A stretch of DNA of 10,849 nucleotides from assembly GCA_030829155.1 (NCBI GenBank), contig JAURBD010000049.1:1-10849 (forward strand), given 5' to 3'. A program made the translations under genes and the position numbers. Positions within the stretch are counted from its first letter, which is position 1; every line of letters begins with the position of its first letter. Below the pieces are notes generated by a model. It ran no database searches, was not told where the DNA came from, and was given only the letters and a program-made list of their open reading frames with translations. This document shows, piece by piece, positions 1-6,299 of the stretch. Origin of the DNA: Flavobacteriaceae bacterium. GTDB lineage: Bacteria; Bacteroidota; Bacteroidia; Flavobacteriales; Flavobacteriaceae.

Positions 1-693
1 AATGGTTCACATCAGATACAAGGTACTCCCAACGAAACAGGCACGTTTAATTTTACTTTAACTGTTTCAGGAGCTTCAACATCACAGGCAGTAACAGGAA
101 CAATTACGGTTAACGCAGGAGCAACTACAGACACCACACCTCCTGTGATTTCATTATTAGGTTCTTCTACGATTAATCTAACTGTTGGAGATACTTTCAC
201 AGACCCTGGAGTTACTGCTACCGATGATGTTGATGGAGATGTCACCCTTTCAATAACAGCTAGCGGAATAGTTGATACATCAACAGCAGGTACATATGTA
301 ATTACCTATTCTGTATCAGATACTGCAGGTAATACAACTACAGTTGATAGAACAATTATTGTTAGTGCAGCAGCATCTTATTCCATTTCAGTAACCGCTA
401 GTTCTAATGCTGATTATACTTTATCCGGAACAGATGCCAATGGAACAGTTAGTGGAGAAGACGTTTCAATAACCATAAATTCAGGAGACACGCTAAGTTT
501 TAATGTCGATGCTGCCAGTCATCCATTTTACATAAAAACAGCTCAAGGGACAGGCACCGATAATCAAGCCAGCGGAGTGAGCAACAATGGTGCTACAAAC
601 GGAACCGTAACCTGGACCCCAACAACCGCAGGAACCTATTACTATCAATGTTCAGCTCACAATGGGATGTATGGAACAATTACTGTTCAATAG
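1..693 (+). CDS. Surface protein with Ig-like DUF5011 and C-terminal cupredoxin domain (5' end missing)
   Basis: The frame is open from the first base, so the N-terminus lies outside the window; 230 residues are visible. Residues 1-40 look like the end of an Ig-like repeat (TGTFNFTLTVSG). About 47-127 form a DUF5011-type Ig domain of bacterial surface proteins (TPPVISLLG, FTDPGVTATDDVDGD, TAGTYVITYSVSDTAGN). About 137-230 form a cupredoxin (plastocyanin-like) domain that appears to hold all four type-1 copper ligands: His174 in SHPFYI, then Cys217, His220 and Met223 in YYQCSAHNGMYGTITV. The C-x2-H-x2-M loop has the short spacing known from amicyanin. The protein ends at the cupredoxin with no type IX sorting domain visible. 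Role (inferred): exported or surface adhesin-like protein with a copper or electron-transfer site. The substrate and partner are not visible. Confidence 0.85.
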   Translation, partial: NGSHQIQGTPNETGTFNFTLTVSGASTSQAVTGTITVNAGATTDTTPPVISLLGSSTINLTVGDTFTDPGVTATDDVDGDVTLSITASGIVDTSTAGTYVITYSVSDTAGNTTTVDRTIIVSAAASYSISVTASSNADYTLSGTDANGTVSGEDVSITINSGDTLSFNVDAASHPFYIKTAQGTGTDNQASGVSNNGATNGTVTWTPTTAGTYYYQCSAHNGMYGTITVQ

Positions 694-720
694 AAAAGGG
701 TTTATCCCCCACTCCTTTTT
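694..720 (+). terminator. Weak possible terminator after the surface protein gene
   Basis: AAAAGG (694-699) can pair with CCTTTT (714-719) just after the stop codon, followed by T-rich sequence. The stem is short and the loop is 14 bases, so this is a weak candidate. Confidence 0.3.
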
Positions 721-738
721 TATTTTATAAATGATCAT

Positions 739-750
739 TGAAACGTTTCA
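739..750. promoter_or_regulatory. 12-base perfect palindrome, LacI-family operator-like
   Basis: TGAAACGTTTCA reads the same on both strands. The central CG and GAAACGTTTC core resemble operators of LacI-family regulators. It lies between the surface protein gene and the membrane protein gene, about 85 bases before the latter's predicted promoter. No LacI-family gene or sugar gene is in the window, so a regulatory role is a guess. Confidence 0.25.
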
Positions 751-834
751 TAGAATTAGGGTAATAAAAAAAGCCAAGTGGTTCTATCCAATTTTGTCAT
801 ACACACAAAATTCCATAAATATCTTTTGACTTGA

Positions 835-864
835 TTGGACTCAAAAATAAAATTCTTATTTTTA
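835..864 (+). promoter_or_regulatory. Predicted Bacteroidota promoter for the 892 gene
   Basis: TTG at 835-837 is followed after 19 bases by TATTTTTA at 857-864, close to the TTG-N17-23-TAnnTTTG consensus (final G replaced by A). It would give a leader of about 20-25 bases before the ATG at 892. It also argues against reading the TTG at 835 as a start codon. Confidence 0.45.
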
Positions 865-891
865 GATATTAACAATTATAAATTAATTAAA

Positions 892-1296
892 ATGAAAATC
901 AAAACTATTTTTAAAATCAATATGGTGCTACTTTTTTTACAGGTTTTACCATTACTTATTTCTCTGTTTTCCCCAGAATTTAAAATGATGTTAATGTCAG
1001 ACGGTTTCGGGGAGTCTGTCTCTCAGGATGCGATTGTAATGTTTGAGCAATTTGCCTTAGTTTTGGGATTGATCGTAATTGGAATAATTGCCTTCCTTTA
1101 TGGAGCATTATCTTTCAACGATCTTGATACTCTTAAAAGAGTATCGTTTTTGTTTTTTGCTTTATCTGGTTTTTTTGCTCTTCCCGATCTGATAAATGTG
1201 TTTACAGGTCAGCCAACAGCTCCTGCACCAGTAATCTTTATGGGGTTGGTGTGTTTAGGATTATTTTATTACGGATCTAAAAAAGGGACCATTTAA
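892..1296 (+). CDS. Four-helix integral membrane protein of unknown function
   Basis: I do not recognise a family. The 134-residue product is hydrophobic with four likely membrane helices, at about 7-26, 53-76, 84-104 and 110-129. A short polar loop lies between helices 1 and 2 (SPEFKMMLMSDGFGESVSQD), and the tail is GSKKGTI. The reading frame is open back to a TTG at 835, but the ATG at 892 is preferred. It follows an A/T-rich leader typical of flavobacterial genes, leaves room for the predicted promoter, and starts directly with a membrane segment (MKIKTIFKINMVLLFLQVL). The layout of four short helices in about 130 residues resembles several uncharacterised inner-membrane families. It appears to stand alone: 275 bases without a gene follow. 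Confidence 0.75.
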   Translation: MKIKTIFKINMVLLFLQVLPLLISLFSPEFKMMLMSDGFGESVSQDAIVMFEQFALVLGLIVIGIIAFLYGALSFNDLDTLKRVSFLFFALSGFFALPDLINVFTGQPTAPAPVIFMGLVCLGLFYYGSKKGTI

Positions 1297-1571
1297 AAAA
1301 CCTTTAAAAACACAAAAAAATGACCAAAAAAACGCTTTTTTGGCTTAAAATGACTAAAAATAGATCGAAATAGGTCAAAAAACGCTAAAATAAGTTTTGT
1401 GGATAAGGCTATTAAAAAGGTAAGAATATAAGTTTGATTAATGCACAGACTGAATTATTTAAGGTCTTTTTAAAATTAATAATAACGACCATAGTTCAGC
1501 TTTGGCTTTTATATTTTTCCCGATGTTAAAATTAGGAGATTAGTCAAAAAAAGAGTAATTTTTAAAAAAAA
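1297..1571. other. Intergenic stretch with short repeats, a hairpin and a DnaA-box match
   Basis: No gene is visible. CCAAAAAA (1324-1331) and TTTTTTGG (1336-1343) form an 8-bp hairpin with loop ACGC, possibly the terminator of the 892 gene, although no T-run follows. AAAAAACGCT occurs twice (1327-1336 and 1377-1386), and TGACC (1321) has its inverse GGTCA at 1373. TGTGGATAA at 1398-1406 is the exact reverse complement of the consensus DnaA box TTATCCACA. The rest is A/T-rich, and I cannot place a convincing promoter for the 1572 gene. Confidence 0.5.
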
Positions 1572-1757
1572 ATGAAATTTTTAGAAAAATACTATCCTGT
1601 TCTTCTGGCGTTTTTTAGTTTTTTATACTCAGTATATTTATGGTTTTCTGGGAACGAGCTTGAAGGGATTTATGTGGGCTTGTGGCCGGTTACAATTTTA
1701 GCTTTTGCCTTTGTAATAAGACAAAGAAGGAATGATGATAAAAACTCAGGACTATGA
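1572..1757 (+). CDS. Small two-helix membrane protein, first gene of an overlapping pair
   Basis: A 61-residue protein with likely membrane helices at about 8-26 (PVLLAFFSFLYSVYLWF) and 32-49 (IYVGLWPVTILAFAFVI). A short loop (SGNELEG) joins them and the tail is charged (RQRRNDDKNSGL). By the positive-inside rule the tail is probably cytoplasmic. The ATG follows an A-run without an SD, as is usual in this phylum. The stop TGA overlaps the ATG of the next gene (ATGA), which suggests translational coupling and a shared role. I do not recognise the family. The coupling and clean coding pattern argue that it is real. Confidence 0.7.
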   Translation: MKFLEKYYPVLLAFFSFLYSVYLWFSGNELEGIYVGLWPVTILAFAFVIRQRRNDDKNSGL

Positions 1758-1951
1758 ATAAAAATCAAATAATGTTTATTGTTGGCTCAATAATTTTTGT
1801 CATTTATATTTATTTTTATTTTAAAATAATCCTAAGACAACATATGGGCAAGCGTCAAGATAACTTCAAATCTCATGATTCAAACGATTTCGATGGAATG
1901 GGCAATCAAGGAAGAATTCCAGATAAGAAACCTAAAAACAGAGCGATGTAA
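1754..1951 (+). CDS. Small single-helix membrane protein, second gene of the overlapping pair
   Basis: A 65-residue protein with one N-terminal membrane helix (about 6-26, IMFIVGSIIFVIYIYFYF). A hydrophilic tail of about 38 residues follows, rich in Lys, Asp, Asn and Gly (KRQDNFKSHDSND, RIPDKKPKNRAM). Its ATG sits inside the stop of the upstream gene (ATGA), so its translation probably depends on that gene. A strong terminator closes the unit about 50 bases later. Function is unknown. The order (two-helix protein, then one-helix protein with a soluble tail) would suit accessory subunits of a larger membrane complex, but no large partner is adjacent. Confidence 0.65.
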   Translation: MNKNQIMFIVGSIIFVIYIYFYFKIILRQHMGKRQDNFKSHDSNDFDGMGNQGRIPDKKPKNRAM

Positions 1952-1979
1952 GCCTGATTATTTTGACACCAGGCTCTGT
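1938..1979 (+). repeat. Two competing inverted repeats over the stop codon of the small membrane gene
   Basis: ACAGAGC (1938-1944) pairs with GCTCTGT (1973-1979), and AGCCTG (1951-1956) pairs with CAGGCT (1970-1975). The two stems share bases 1973-1975, so only one can form fully. They lie at the end of the coding region, upstream of the main terminator. This may be chance or an RNA 3'-end structure. Confidence 0.3.
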
Positions 1980-2002
1980 TGTAAGCATATAAATTAATTA
2001 AA

Positions 2003-2035
2003 AAAAGCATAGTTGCGATTTGCAACTATGCTTTT
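2003..2035. terminator. Strong intrinsic terminator, 14-bp perfect stem
   Basis: AAAAGCATAGTTGC (2003-2016) pairs perfectly with GCAACTATGCTTTT (2022-2035) around a 5-base loop. The stem has A and T runs on its two sides and could work in both directions. It closes the overlapping small membrane gene pair and separates it from the 2075 gene. Confidence 0.9.
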
Positions 2036-2074
2036 CATTTTGTAGTTTTAAGTATTAAACAATAATTTAAAAAA

Positions 2075-2998
2075 ATGAAACACACGCTCTTATTATTATT
2101 AGTATTTGTGGTAACGGGATTGACCGCACAAAAAAATTTAAATGGTAAAATTTATGACAAACATCCAACCATAGAAATCGTAAACAAGTTTACGGAAGCA
2201 TATGTTTCGGGGGATGTTGCTACCATAGAAAGTTTGGTTACCGATGATTTTATCATGTACAATACAATGAACAACAACCCCAATTACAAAGGTGGGGATG
2301 TATCCAACTTAATAGGGCAAACCAACTTTATTAAAAACAACATGGTTGGGGTAACTCTCAAAGACCGGGGAGCAGCTTATTCAGATGCTCTTGAGTTCAA
2401 AAACGGAGCAATTTATGTATACACCTACCAGATGTTTACCGCTTATGATAAAAGCAACGGATTCAAAATCAAAACTCCCAGAAACAGCACTTTTATTTTC
2501 GATAAAACCAATAAAAAAATAAGACGCTTATTGTGGGCAGATAACACTTCAGCTTGGGATAAGTGGAGATTATCAAATCAAACCATCAAGAATGGAACCA
2601 TATACAAAGACCATCCTTTGATTGCAAAGGTAAGAATGGTTTATTACAATCTTGTAAATGAAAATGTAGAGGAAACTTTCAAAGACTTTAGTCCTAATGC
2701 CAGAATTTACGACAGTAATTTAACCGATAAAAAATATATTAGTCTAGAGGAGCAAAAAGAAAACGTGACCAATGTTTTGAAAACTTTTGAGATGATTTCA
2801 ATAGACGAAATCGGTTATCCCGATTATTTAGATTATGAAGGTAACGGAGGAGTTGCACTTTCTTGGTGGGAATTTACTTTAAAAAATAGAAAAACAGGAG
2901 ATATCAAGAAATTGAGTGTTCACAGTCAAATGTGGTTCAACGAAAAAGGGATGATTGGAAGGGAAGACGTCTATTACAACGCAAATCTTTTACAATAA
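2075..2998 (+). CDS. Exported protein with two tandem NTF2/SnoaL-like domains
   Basis: 307 residues. A signal peptide covers about 1-18 (KHTLLLLLVFVVTGLTA, then Gln), so the product is probably periplasmic or secreted. The body is an apparent internal duplication. Residues 23-64 (NGKIYDKHPTIEIVNKF...) and 173-214 (NGTIYKDHPLIAKVRMVYY...) align at a constant offset of 150, each starting a helix-rich NTF2/SnoaL-like domain. Both halves end in beta-rich segments (FIFDKTNKKIRRLLWADN; MWFNEKGMIGREDVYYNANL). The fold is used by enzymes such as polyketide cyclases and ketosteroid isomerases and by non-catalytic binding proteins. I cannot assign a reaction. The ATG follows an A/T-rich leader, and its own terminator follows 8 bases after the stop. 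Confidence 0.8.
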   Translation: MKHTLLLLLVFVVTGLTAQKNLNGKIYDKHPTIEIVNKFTEAYVSGDVATIESLVTDDFIMYNTMNNNPNYKGGDVSNLIGQTNFIKNNMVGVTLKDRGAAYSDALEFKNGAIYVYTYQMFTAYDKSNGFKIKTPRNSTFIFDKTNKKIRRLLWADNTSAWDKWRLSNQTIKNGTIYKDHPLIAKVRMVYYNLVNENVEETFKDFSPNARIYDSNLTDKKYISLEEQKENVTNVLKTFEMISIDEIGYPDYLDYEGNGGVALSWWEFTLKNRKTGDIKKLSVHSQMWFNEKGMIGREDVYYNANLLQ

Positions 2999-3005
2999 AC
3001 ACCTA

Positions 3006-3036
3006 AAAAATGCCTCCGCATTCAGGAGGCATTTTT
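3006..3036 (+). terminator. Intrinsic terminator after the NTF2-like gene
   Basis: AAAAATGCCTCC (3006-3017) pairs perfectly with GGAGGCATTTTT (3025-3036) around a 7-base loop. It sits only 35 bases before the next start codon. The 3071 gene must therefore have its own promoter in a very short gap, which I cannot see, or live on readthrough. Confidence 0.9.
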
Positions 3037-3070
3037 GATTGTTAAAACAAAAATTAAAAAAAGCTATTAA

Positions 3071-3832
3071 ATGAAAAAATTATTATTCGCAGTTGTTTTA
3101 CTTACATCCATCTATTCTTATGGTCAATCAACAACCATGTTGGCAATGCTTTTAGAGGACGGAAAAGAAGAAAGTTATCTTAAGATGGAAGAGAATTGGA
3201 AAAAAGTCAATGAAGCTTTTGTAGCCAATGGATCCATTACTCAATGGTCGGTTTGGAAAAGAACTCCTAGAGAAGGAGATGAAAATTGGGCTCAATATTA
3301 TGTTTTGATTCGAAGAAATGCAAATCAAGATCAATTGCAAAATGATAACTGGAAAGAAGTAGCCTATAATGCCTTCAAAGGGAAAAGTAAAAAAACAGTT
3401 GACAAAATATTATCATCAGAAGGGATCATAAAAGAAATAAGAAGCAGAACCTATAAAGTAGTCGCATCAACAGGATGGAGAGGTCTAGAATGGGAAATTG
3501 GCGATAAAGCTTATTTCCATTATATGACTCAAAAAAATGATGATTTTGTTGCTTACGAGAATGCGGTTTGGAAACCCATCGCTCAACAAAGAATCTTAGA
3601 TGGATATCTAAAATACTGGGGAATTAGTGAACTTGTCGATTCTAATGACGTAACAAAAGCTCTTGAATCAAAAGCAAGTCATGTAGTCTTTAACTTTCCC
3701 ACCAAGAAAAAAAATGAAACTCAATGGAAAGAACCTGAAGGATTTTTGAATCAAAAAGCATGGGAAGGACTTTTAGAGTCCAGAGAAATGTTGGATGCTG
3801 AAGAGCTTACCTTAGTCTATTCCACGTTCTAA
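3071..3832 (+). CDS. Exported protein with two ferredoxin-like (dimeric alpha-beta barrel type) halves
   Basis: 253 residues with a signal peptide at about 1-18 (KKLLFAVVLLTSIYSYG, then Gln), so exported. Two halves share a pattern. Residues 22-82 contain a strand, the helix EESYLKMEENWKKVNEAFVANG, then SITQWSVWKR and a strand AQYYVLIRR. Residues 147-209 contain AYFHYMTQ, the helix FVAYENAVWKPIAQQRILDG, then YLKYWGISEL and a strand ASHVVFNFP. This beta-alpha-beta-beta layout with a Trp in the helix and another in the following strand is typical of NIPSNAP/ABM-like dimeric alpha-beta barrels. The assignment is by pattern only. No catalytic residues are evident. It follows the NTF2-like gene on the same strand, and both are exported tandem-domain proteins, perhaps with related roles. 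Confidence 0.75.
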   Translation: MKKLLFAVVLLTSIYSYGQSTTMLAMLLEDGKEESYLKMEENWKKVNEAFVANGSITQWSVWKRTPREGDENWAQYYVLIRRNANQDQLQNDNWKEVAYNAFKGKSKKTVDKILSSEGIIKEIRSRTYKVVASTGWRGLEWEIGDKAYFHYMTQKNDDFVAYENAVWKPIAQQRILDGYLKYWGISELVDSNDVTKALESKASHVVFNFPTKKKNETQWKEPEGFLNQKAWEGLLESREMLDAEELTLVYSTF

Positions 3833-3876
3833 GATTTTTTTGAGTTAAAAATTATTCCAAAAGCCTTTAAAATCCT

Positions 3877-4011
3877 ATGGATTACTTTGTAGTGATTATT
3901 TCCTTACTTTTTTTAATGTGCTTGTTTTTTTCGGTTAAGTCAAGTAAAAAAAGCTCAAAATTAGTTGCAGAATTGGGGAAAGATGCCCTCTATAATACGG
4001 CCATGGATTGA
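3877..4011 (+). CDS. Possible 44-residue single-helix membrane microprotein
   Basis: The ATG at 3877 opens 44 codons. An N-terminal hydrophobic helix (DYFVVIISLLFLMCLFFSV, about 2-20) is followed by a basic stretch (KSSKKSSK) and an amphipathic segment (LVAELGKDALYN). This helix-then-basic layout is what a real membrane-anchored small protein would show. It starts 44 bases after the 3071 gene with no clear terminator between, so it could be co-transcribed. There is no recognised family and no SD (normal here). It could also be a chance ORF. Confidence 0.4.
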   Translation: MDYFVVIISLLFLMCLFFSVKSSKKSSKLVAELGKDALYNTAMD

Positions 4012-4056
4012 ACCATGAATGAGAGTAAATTTTTATTTTAACGAAAAGTAAGGGGT

Positions 4057-5430
4057 TTATTTCTTTTTAAGTTTTACAGTAAAGTGTCGCATAATCGGAG
4101 CCTCCCAATCAATTTCATAACCCCTTTTAGCCTCTTTACGGGTATCGTAAATGTTTTTGAGTGCAACGGCAACATATTCCATTTGCGATAGGGTATATGT
4201 TCTTCGGGGGATGGCTAAACGAACCATTTCTAATTTTGGAAATCGATTTTCTCGAGTTTTGGGATCCCGATCAGCCAACAGGGTTCCAATTTCAACCCCC
4301 CTAATTCCGGCAACAATGTAGAGTTCAATAGCCAAGGACTGTGCCCGGTATTCTTCTTTTGGAATATCGGGGACAAACTTGACAGCATCAATATAAATTG
4401 CGTGTCCCCCGAAAGGTTTAAGCACGGGTACTTTAAACTCAACAAGGCGATCACCTAAGTAATTTATTTGTTGAATTCTGCTTTCGAGATATTCAAAGGT
4501 AGTACCCTCGATAAGACCCTGAGCCAAAGCCCCCATATCCCTGCCCGACATTCCGCCATAGGTTACAAAACCCTCGTACATGATCGTAAAAGTTGAACAG
4601 TTTTTGTACAGTTCAGAATCGTTCATAGCAATGAACCCTCCCATATTGACAATACCATCTTTTTTTGCACTCATGGTCATCCCATCTGCTAAAGAAAACA
4701 TCTCTTTTACAATTTGTTTGATGCTGTGGTTTGCAAATTCTTTTTCTCGAATTTTGATGAAGTAGGCATTTTCGGCAAAGCGTGCTCCATCAATAAAAAA
4801 GCCCACTCCATATTGGTCACAGAGCATACGAATATCTCGCATGTTTTCTATAGATACTGGTTGTCCTCCATTAGAATTACAGGTAACGGTTAAAAGTACA
4901 AATGGGATTTTCCCTGGATACTTTTGTAAGGTTTTTTCAAGTTTTTGTAGATTAATATTTCCCTTAAAAGGATAATTATCTTCTAAATCAAAAGCCTCAT
5001 TTACAGTACAATCAACAGCAGTTGCATTCCTGTATTCGATATGACCTTTTGTAGTATCAAAATGGCTGTTCCCTGGAATTAAATCTTCCTTGCTTACCAA
5101 TGCAGAGAACAAAACATTTTCTGCGGCTCTACCCTGATGTGTTGGAATAAAATGTTTAAACCCCGTTAAGGTTTTTACGGTTTTTTCGAGTTTAAAAAAA
5201 GAACTCGATCCAGCATAACTTTCGTCACCAAGCATTATTTCTGCCCATTGCTTGTCGGACATTGCTCCTGTTCCAGAGTCGGTAATCAAATCGATCATTA
5301 CTTGATTACTTTTTAATTTAAACAAATTGAAAGAGGCTTCTTCAATCCATTTTTTCCGCATTTCGGGAGTTGATTGATCAATGGACTCTACCATCTTGAT
5401 TTTATAGGGTTCTATATAAGGCAACTTCAT
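4057..5430 (-). CDS. tnaA: Tryptophanase (L-tryptophan indole-lyase)
   Basis: A PLP-dependent beta-eliminating lyase, 457 residues from the ATG at 5430, close to the usual family length. It splits L-tryptophan into indole, pyruvate and ammonia in the cytoplasm. Counting from that ATG: PLP lysine K257 in SAKKD, D214 and R217 in IDGARFAENAYF, N185 in TVTCNSNGG. Three positions separate it from its close relative tyrosine phenol-lyase. VEIG at 379-382 has Ile where the phenol-lyase has the substrate-binding Arg381. HFDTT at 123-127 has the Asp of tryptophanase, not Thr. MRHFTVKL near the end has His449 where the phenol-lyase has Phe448. The frame stays open upstream to a TTG at 5496, adding 22 hydrophobic residues, but the family N-terminus matches KLPYIEPYKIKMVES. 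No permease gene is adjacent. Confidence 0.93.
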   Translation of the reverse strand: MKLPYIEPYKIKMVESIDQSTPEMRKKWIEEASFNLFKLKSNQVMIDLITDSGTGAMSDKQWAEIMLGDESYAGSSSFFKLEKTVKTLTGFKHFIPTHQGRAAENVLFSALVSKEDLIPGNSHFDTTKGHIEYRNATAVDCTVNEAFDLEDNYPFKGNINLQKLEKTLQKYPGKIPFVLLTVTCNSNGGQPVSIENMRDIRMLCDQYGVGFFIDGARFAENAYFIKIREKEFANHSIKQIVKEMFSLADGMTMSAKKDGIVNMGGFIAMNDSELYKNCSTFTIMYEGFVTYGGMSGRDMGALAQGLIEGTTFEYLESRIQQINYLGDRLVEFKVPVLKPFGGHAIYIDAVKFVPDIPKEEYRAQSLAIELYIVAGIRGVEIGTLLADRDPKTRENRFPKLEMVRLAIPRRTYTLSQMEYVAVALKNIYDTRKEAKRGYEIDWEAPIMRHFTVKLKKK

Positions 5431-5577
5431 AGCCAATAGGTTTAGTTGAAAAATAATAATTAATAAAAAACAAACTCTTTGATTGAAAGAGGACAAAAGG
5501 AGTTTTAGAAGAGGTAAGAGTCTCTACTTTTGATGTTTTGATAAAGACGAAAAGAAATCGACTTTGTTTTCATATTT

Positions 5578-5585
5578 CAAAACTA
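5578..5585 (-). promoter_or_regulatory. Possible -10-type box for tnaA
   Basis: TAGTTTTG on the minus strand fits TAnnTTTG exactly, but no TTG sits at the expected 17-23 bases upstream. If used, the tnaA leader would be long (about 140 bases), leaving room for RNA-level control. Confidence 0.3.
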
Positions 5586-5990
5586 GATAAATTTTTGCAG
5601 ATGCTCTTGTTTTGATACAAAAACTAGGAAAACGGAAGGTTAATATTTTGTTTCTCACTTCTTTTTTTGTCAGAAACCCTTTAATTTTCGAATTTTACAA
5701 GTAATAAGTTGTTTTGAGTACTTTTTTTACCCTCTAGTAGCAGAATGTAATAGGTATGACAACAGATTTAGGAACTGTTTGAGTTTTAAAGCAGTAAAAA
5801 TATAAAGCTAAACAACTGTAAAACAAATATTTAATTGGCTACGGTTGATTTTTATATAAGCCCGTTAAAACTCCTATTTAGGAATTAAAATAAAATTGAA
5901 AAATAAAAGGATCGCTAACCATCTAACTCCCTAATTCATAGAATATATGCAAATGTAAAGTTAAAGTAGTTTTTAATCATTTTTAATTCT

Positions 5991-5998
5991 TATCTTTG
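5991..5998 (+). promoter_or_regulatory. Consensus promoter of the cold-shock gene
   Basis: TATCTTTG is a perfect Bacteroidota TAnnTTTG box, 22 bases before the ATG at 6021. The upstream -33 region is T-rich (TAGTTTTTAATC, 5967-5978) without an exact TTG. The predicted leader is only about 15 bases. Confidence 0.8.
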
Positions 5999-6020
5999 CA
6001 GTCAATTAAAAAATTTTATT

Positions 6021-6218
6021 ATGAGTAATCACAATGGAACTGTAAAGTTCTTTAACAATGCAAAAGGATTCGGATTTATCACAAATGAAAATGGAGAAGA
6101 TATTTTTGTACACGTAAACAATACCCAAGACGAAATAACTGAAGGAGACAAAGTTAGCTATGACGTGGAGGAAACTCCAAAAGGTCTTAGCGCAATTAAC
6201 GTTAGTTTAGAAGACTAA
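6021..6218 (+). CDS. Cold-shock domain protein (CspA family)
   Basis: 65 residues forming one cold-shock (OB-fold) domain, the usual length of the family. The RNA-binding motifs are intact: RNP1 KGFGFI (15-20) and RNP2 DIFVHV (27-32), after the typical start GTVKFFNNAKGFGFI. Family role: binds single-stranded RNA/DNA and melts mRNA structure, as an RNA chaperone in the cytoplasm. The C-terminal part (EGDKVSYDVEETPKGLSAINV) completes the barrel. The gene is a single unit with its own promoter and terminator. The short predicted leader lacks the long cold-responsive 5' untranslated region of enterobacterial cspA. This copy may therefore be constitutive or controlled at the promoter. The specific paralogue name cannot be decided. 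Confidence 0.95.
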   Translation: MSNHNGTVKFFNNAKGFGFITNENGEDIFVHVNNTQDEITEGDKVSYDVEETPKGLSAINVSLED

Positions 6219-6237
6219 TTCGTATAAAGTATAGTGT

Positions 6238-6269
6238 AAAAAGCCTTGCCTTTCGGCAAGGCTTTTTTT
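6238..6269. terminator. Bidirectional intrinsic terminator between the cold-shock gene and the ABC exporter
   Basis: GCCTTGCC (6243-6250) pairs with GGCAAGGC (6255-6262) around TTTC, extended by AAAAA/TTTTT on the outside and ending in seven Ts. Read on the minus strand the loop is GAAA, a stable GNRA tetraloop, and the T-run is also present. It can therefore stop both the cold-shock transcript and the convergent exporter transcript. Confidence 0.92.
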
Positions 6270-6299
6270 GTGGCTTAATTTTTGGTTTGTTTCTGAACG

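Larger units (their letters stand above)
5431..6020. other. 590-base divergent intergenic region without a gene
   Basis: This region separates tnaA (-) from the cold-shock gene (+). The left part may be the tnaA leader. On the minus strand TAGTTTTG (5585-5578) matches the TAnnTTTG -10 type box and would give a leader of roughly 140 bases. A hairpin CTCTTT/AAAGAG (5475-5480 and 5486-5491) lies about 45 bases before the ATG. A 22-codon ORF at 5573-5505 (-) begins at about the predicted transcript start and has no Trp codon, so I do not call it. Between about 5640 and 5940 I see only A/T-rich sequence with no ORF, tRNA or clear repeat. The right end carries the cold-shock gene promoter. Confidence 0.5.

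Noticed and set aside
12..245. Minus-strand ORF opposite the surface protein
   Set aside because: Shadow of the repetitive Ig-domain coding sequence, with a low-complexity Val/Thr/Pro product.
877..892. 16-base direct repeat TATAAATTAATTAAAA also found at 1988-2003
   Set aside because: Pure A/T low-complexity sequence, expected by chance in such leaders.
5431..5496. 22-residue hydrophobic N-terminal extension of tryptophanase from a TTG, resembling a signal peptide
   Set aside because: Tryptophanases are cytoplasmic. The ATG at 5430 gives the family length and N-terminus, and the extension is in noncoding A/T-rich sequence.
5505..5573. 22-codon minus-strand ORF upstream of tnaA as a TnaC-like leader peptide
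   Set aside because: No Trp codon, and its ATG coincides with the predicted transcript start, so it would not have a usable leader.
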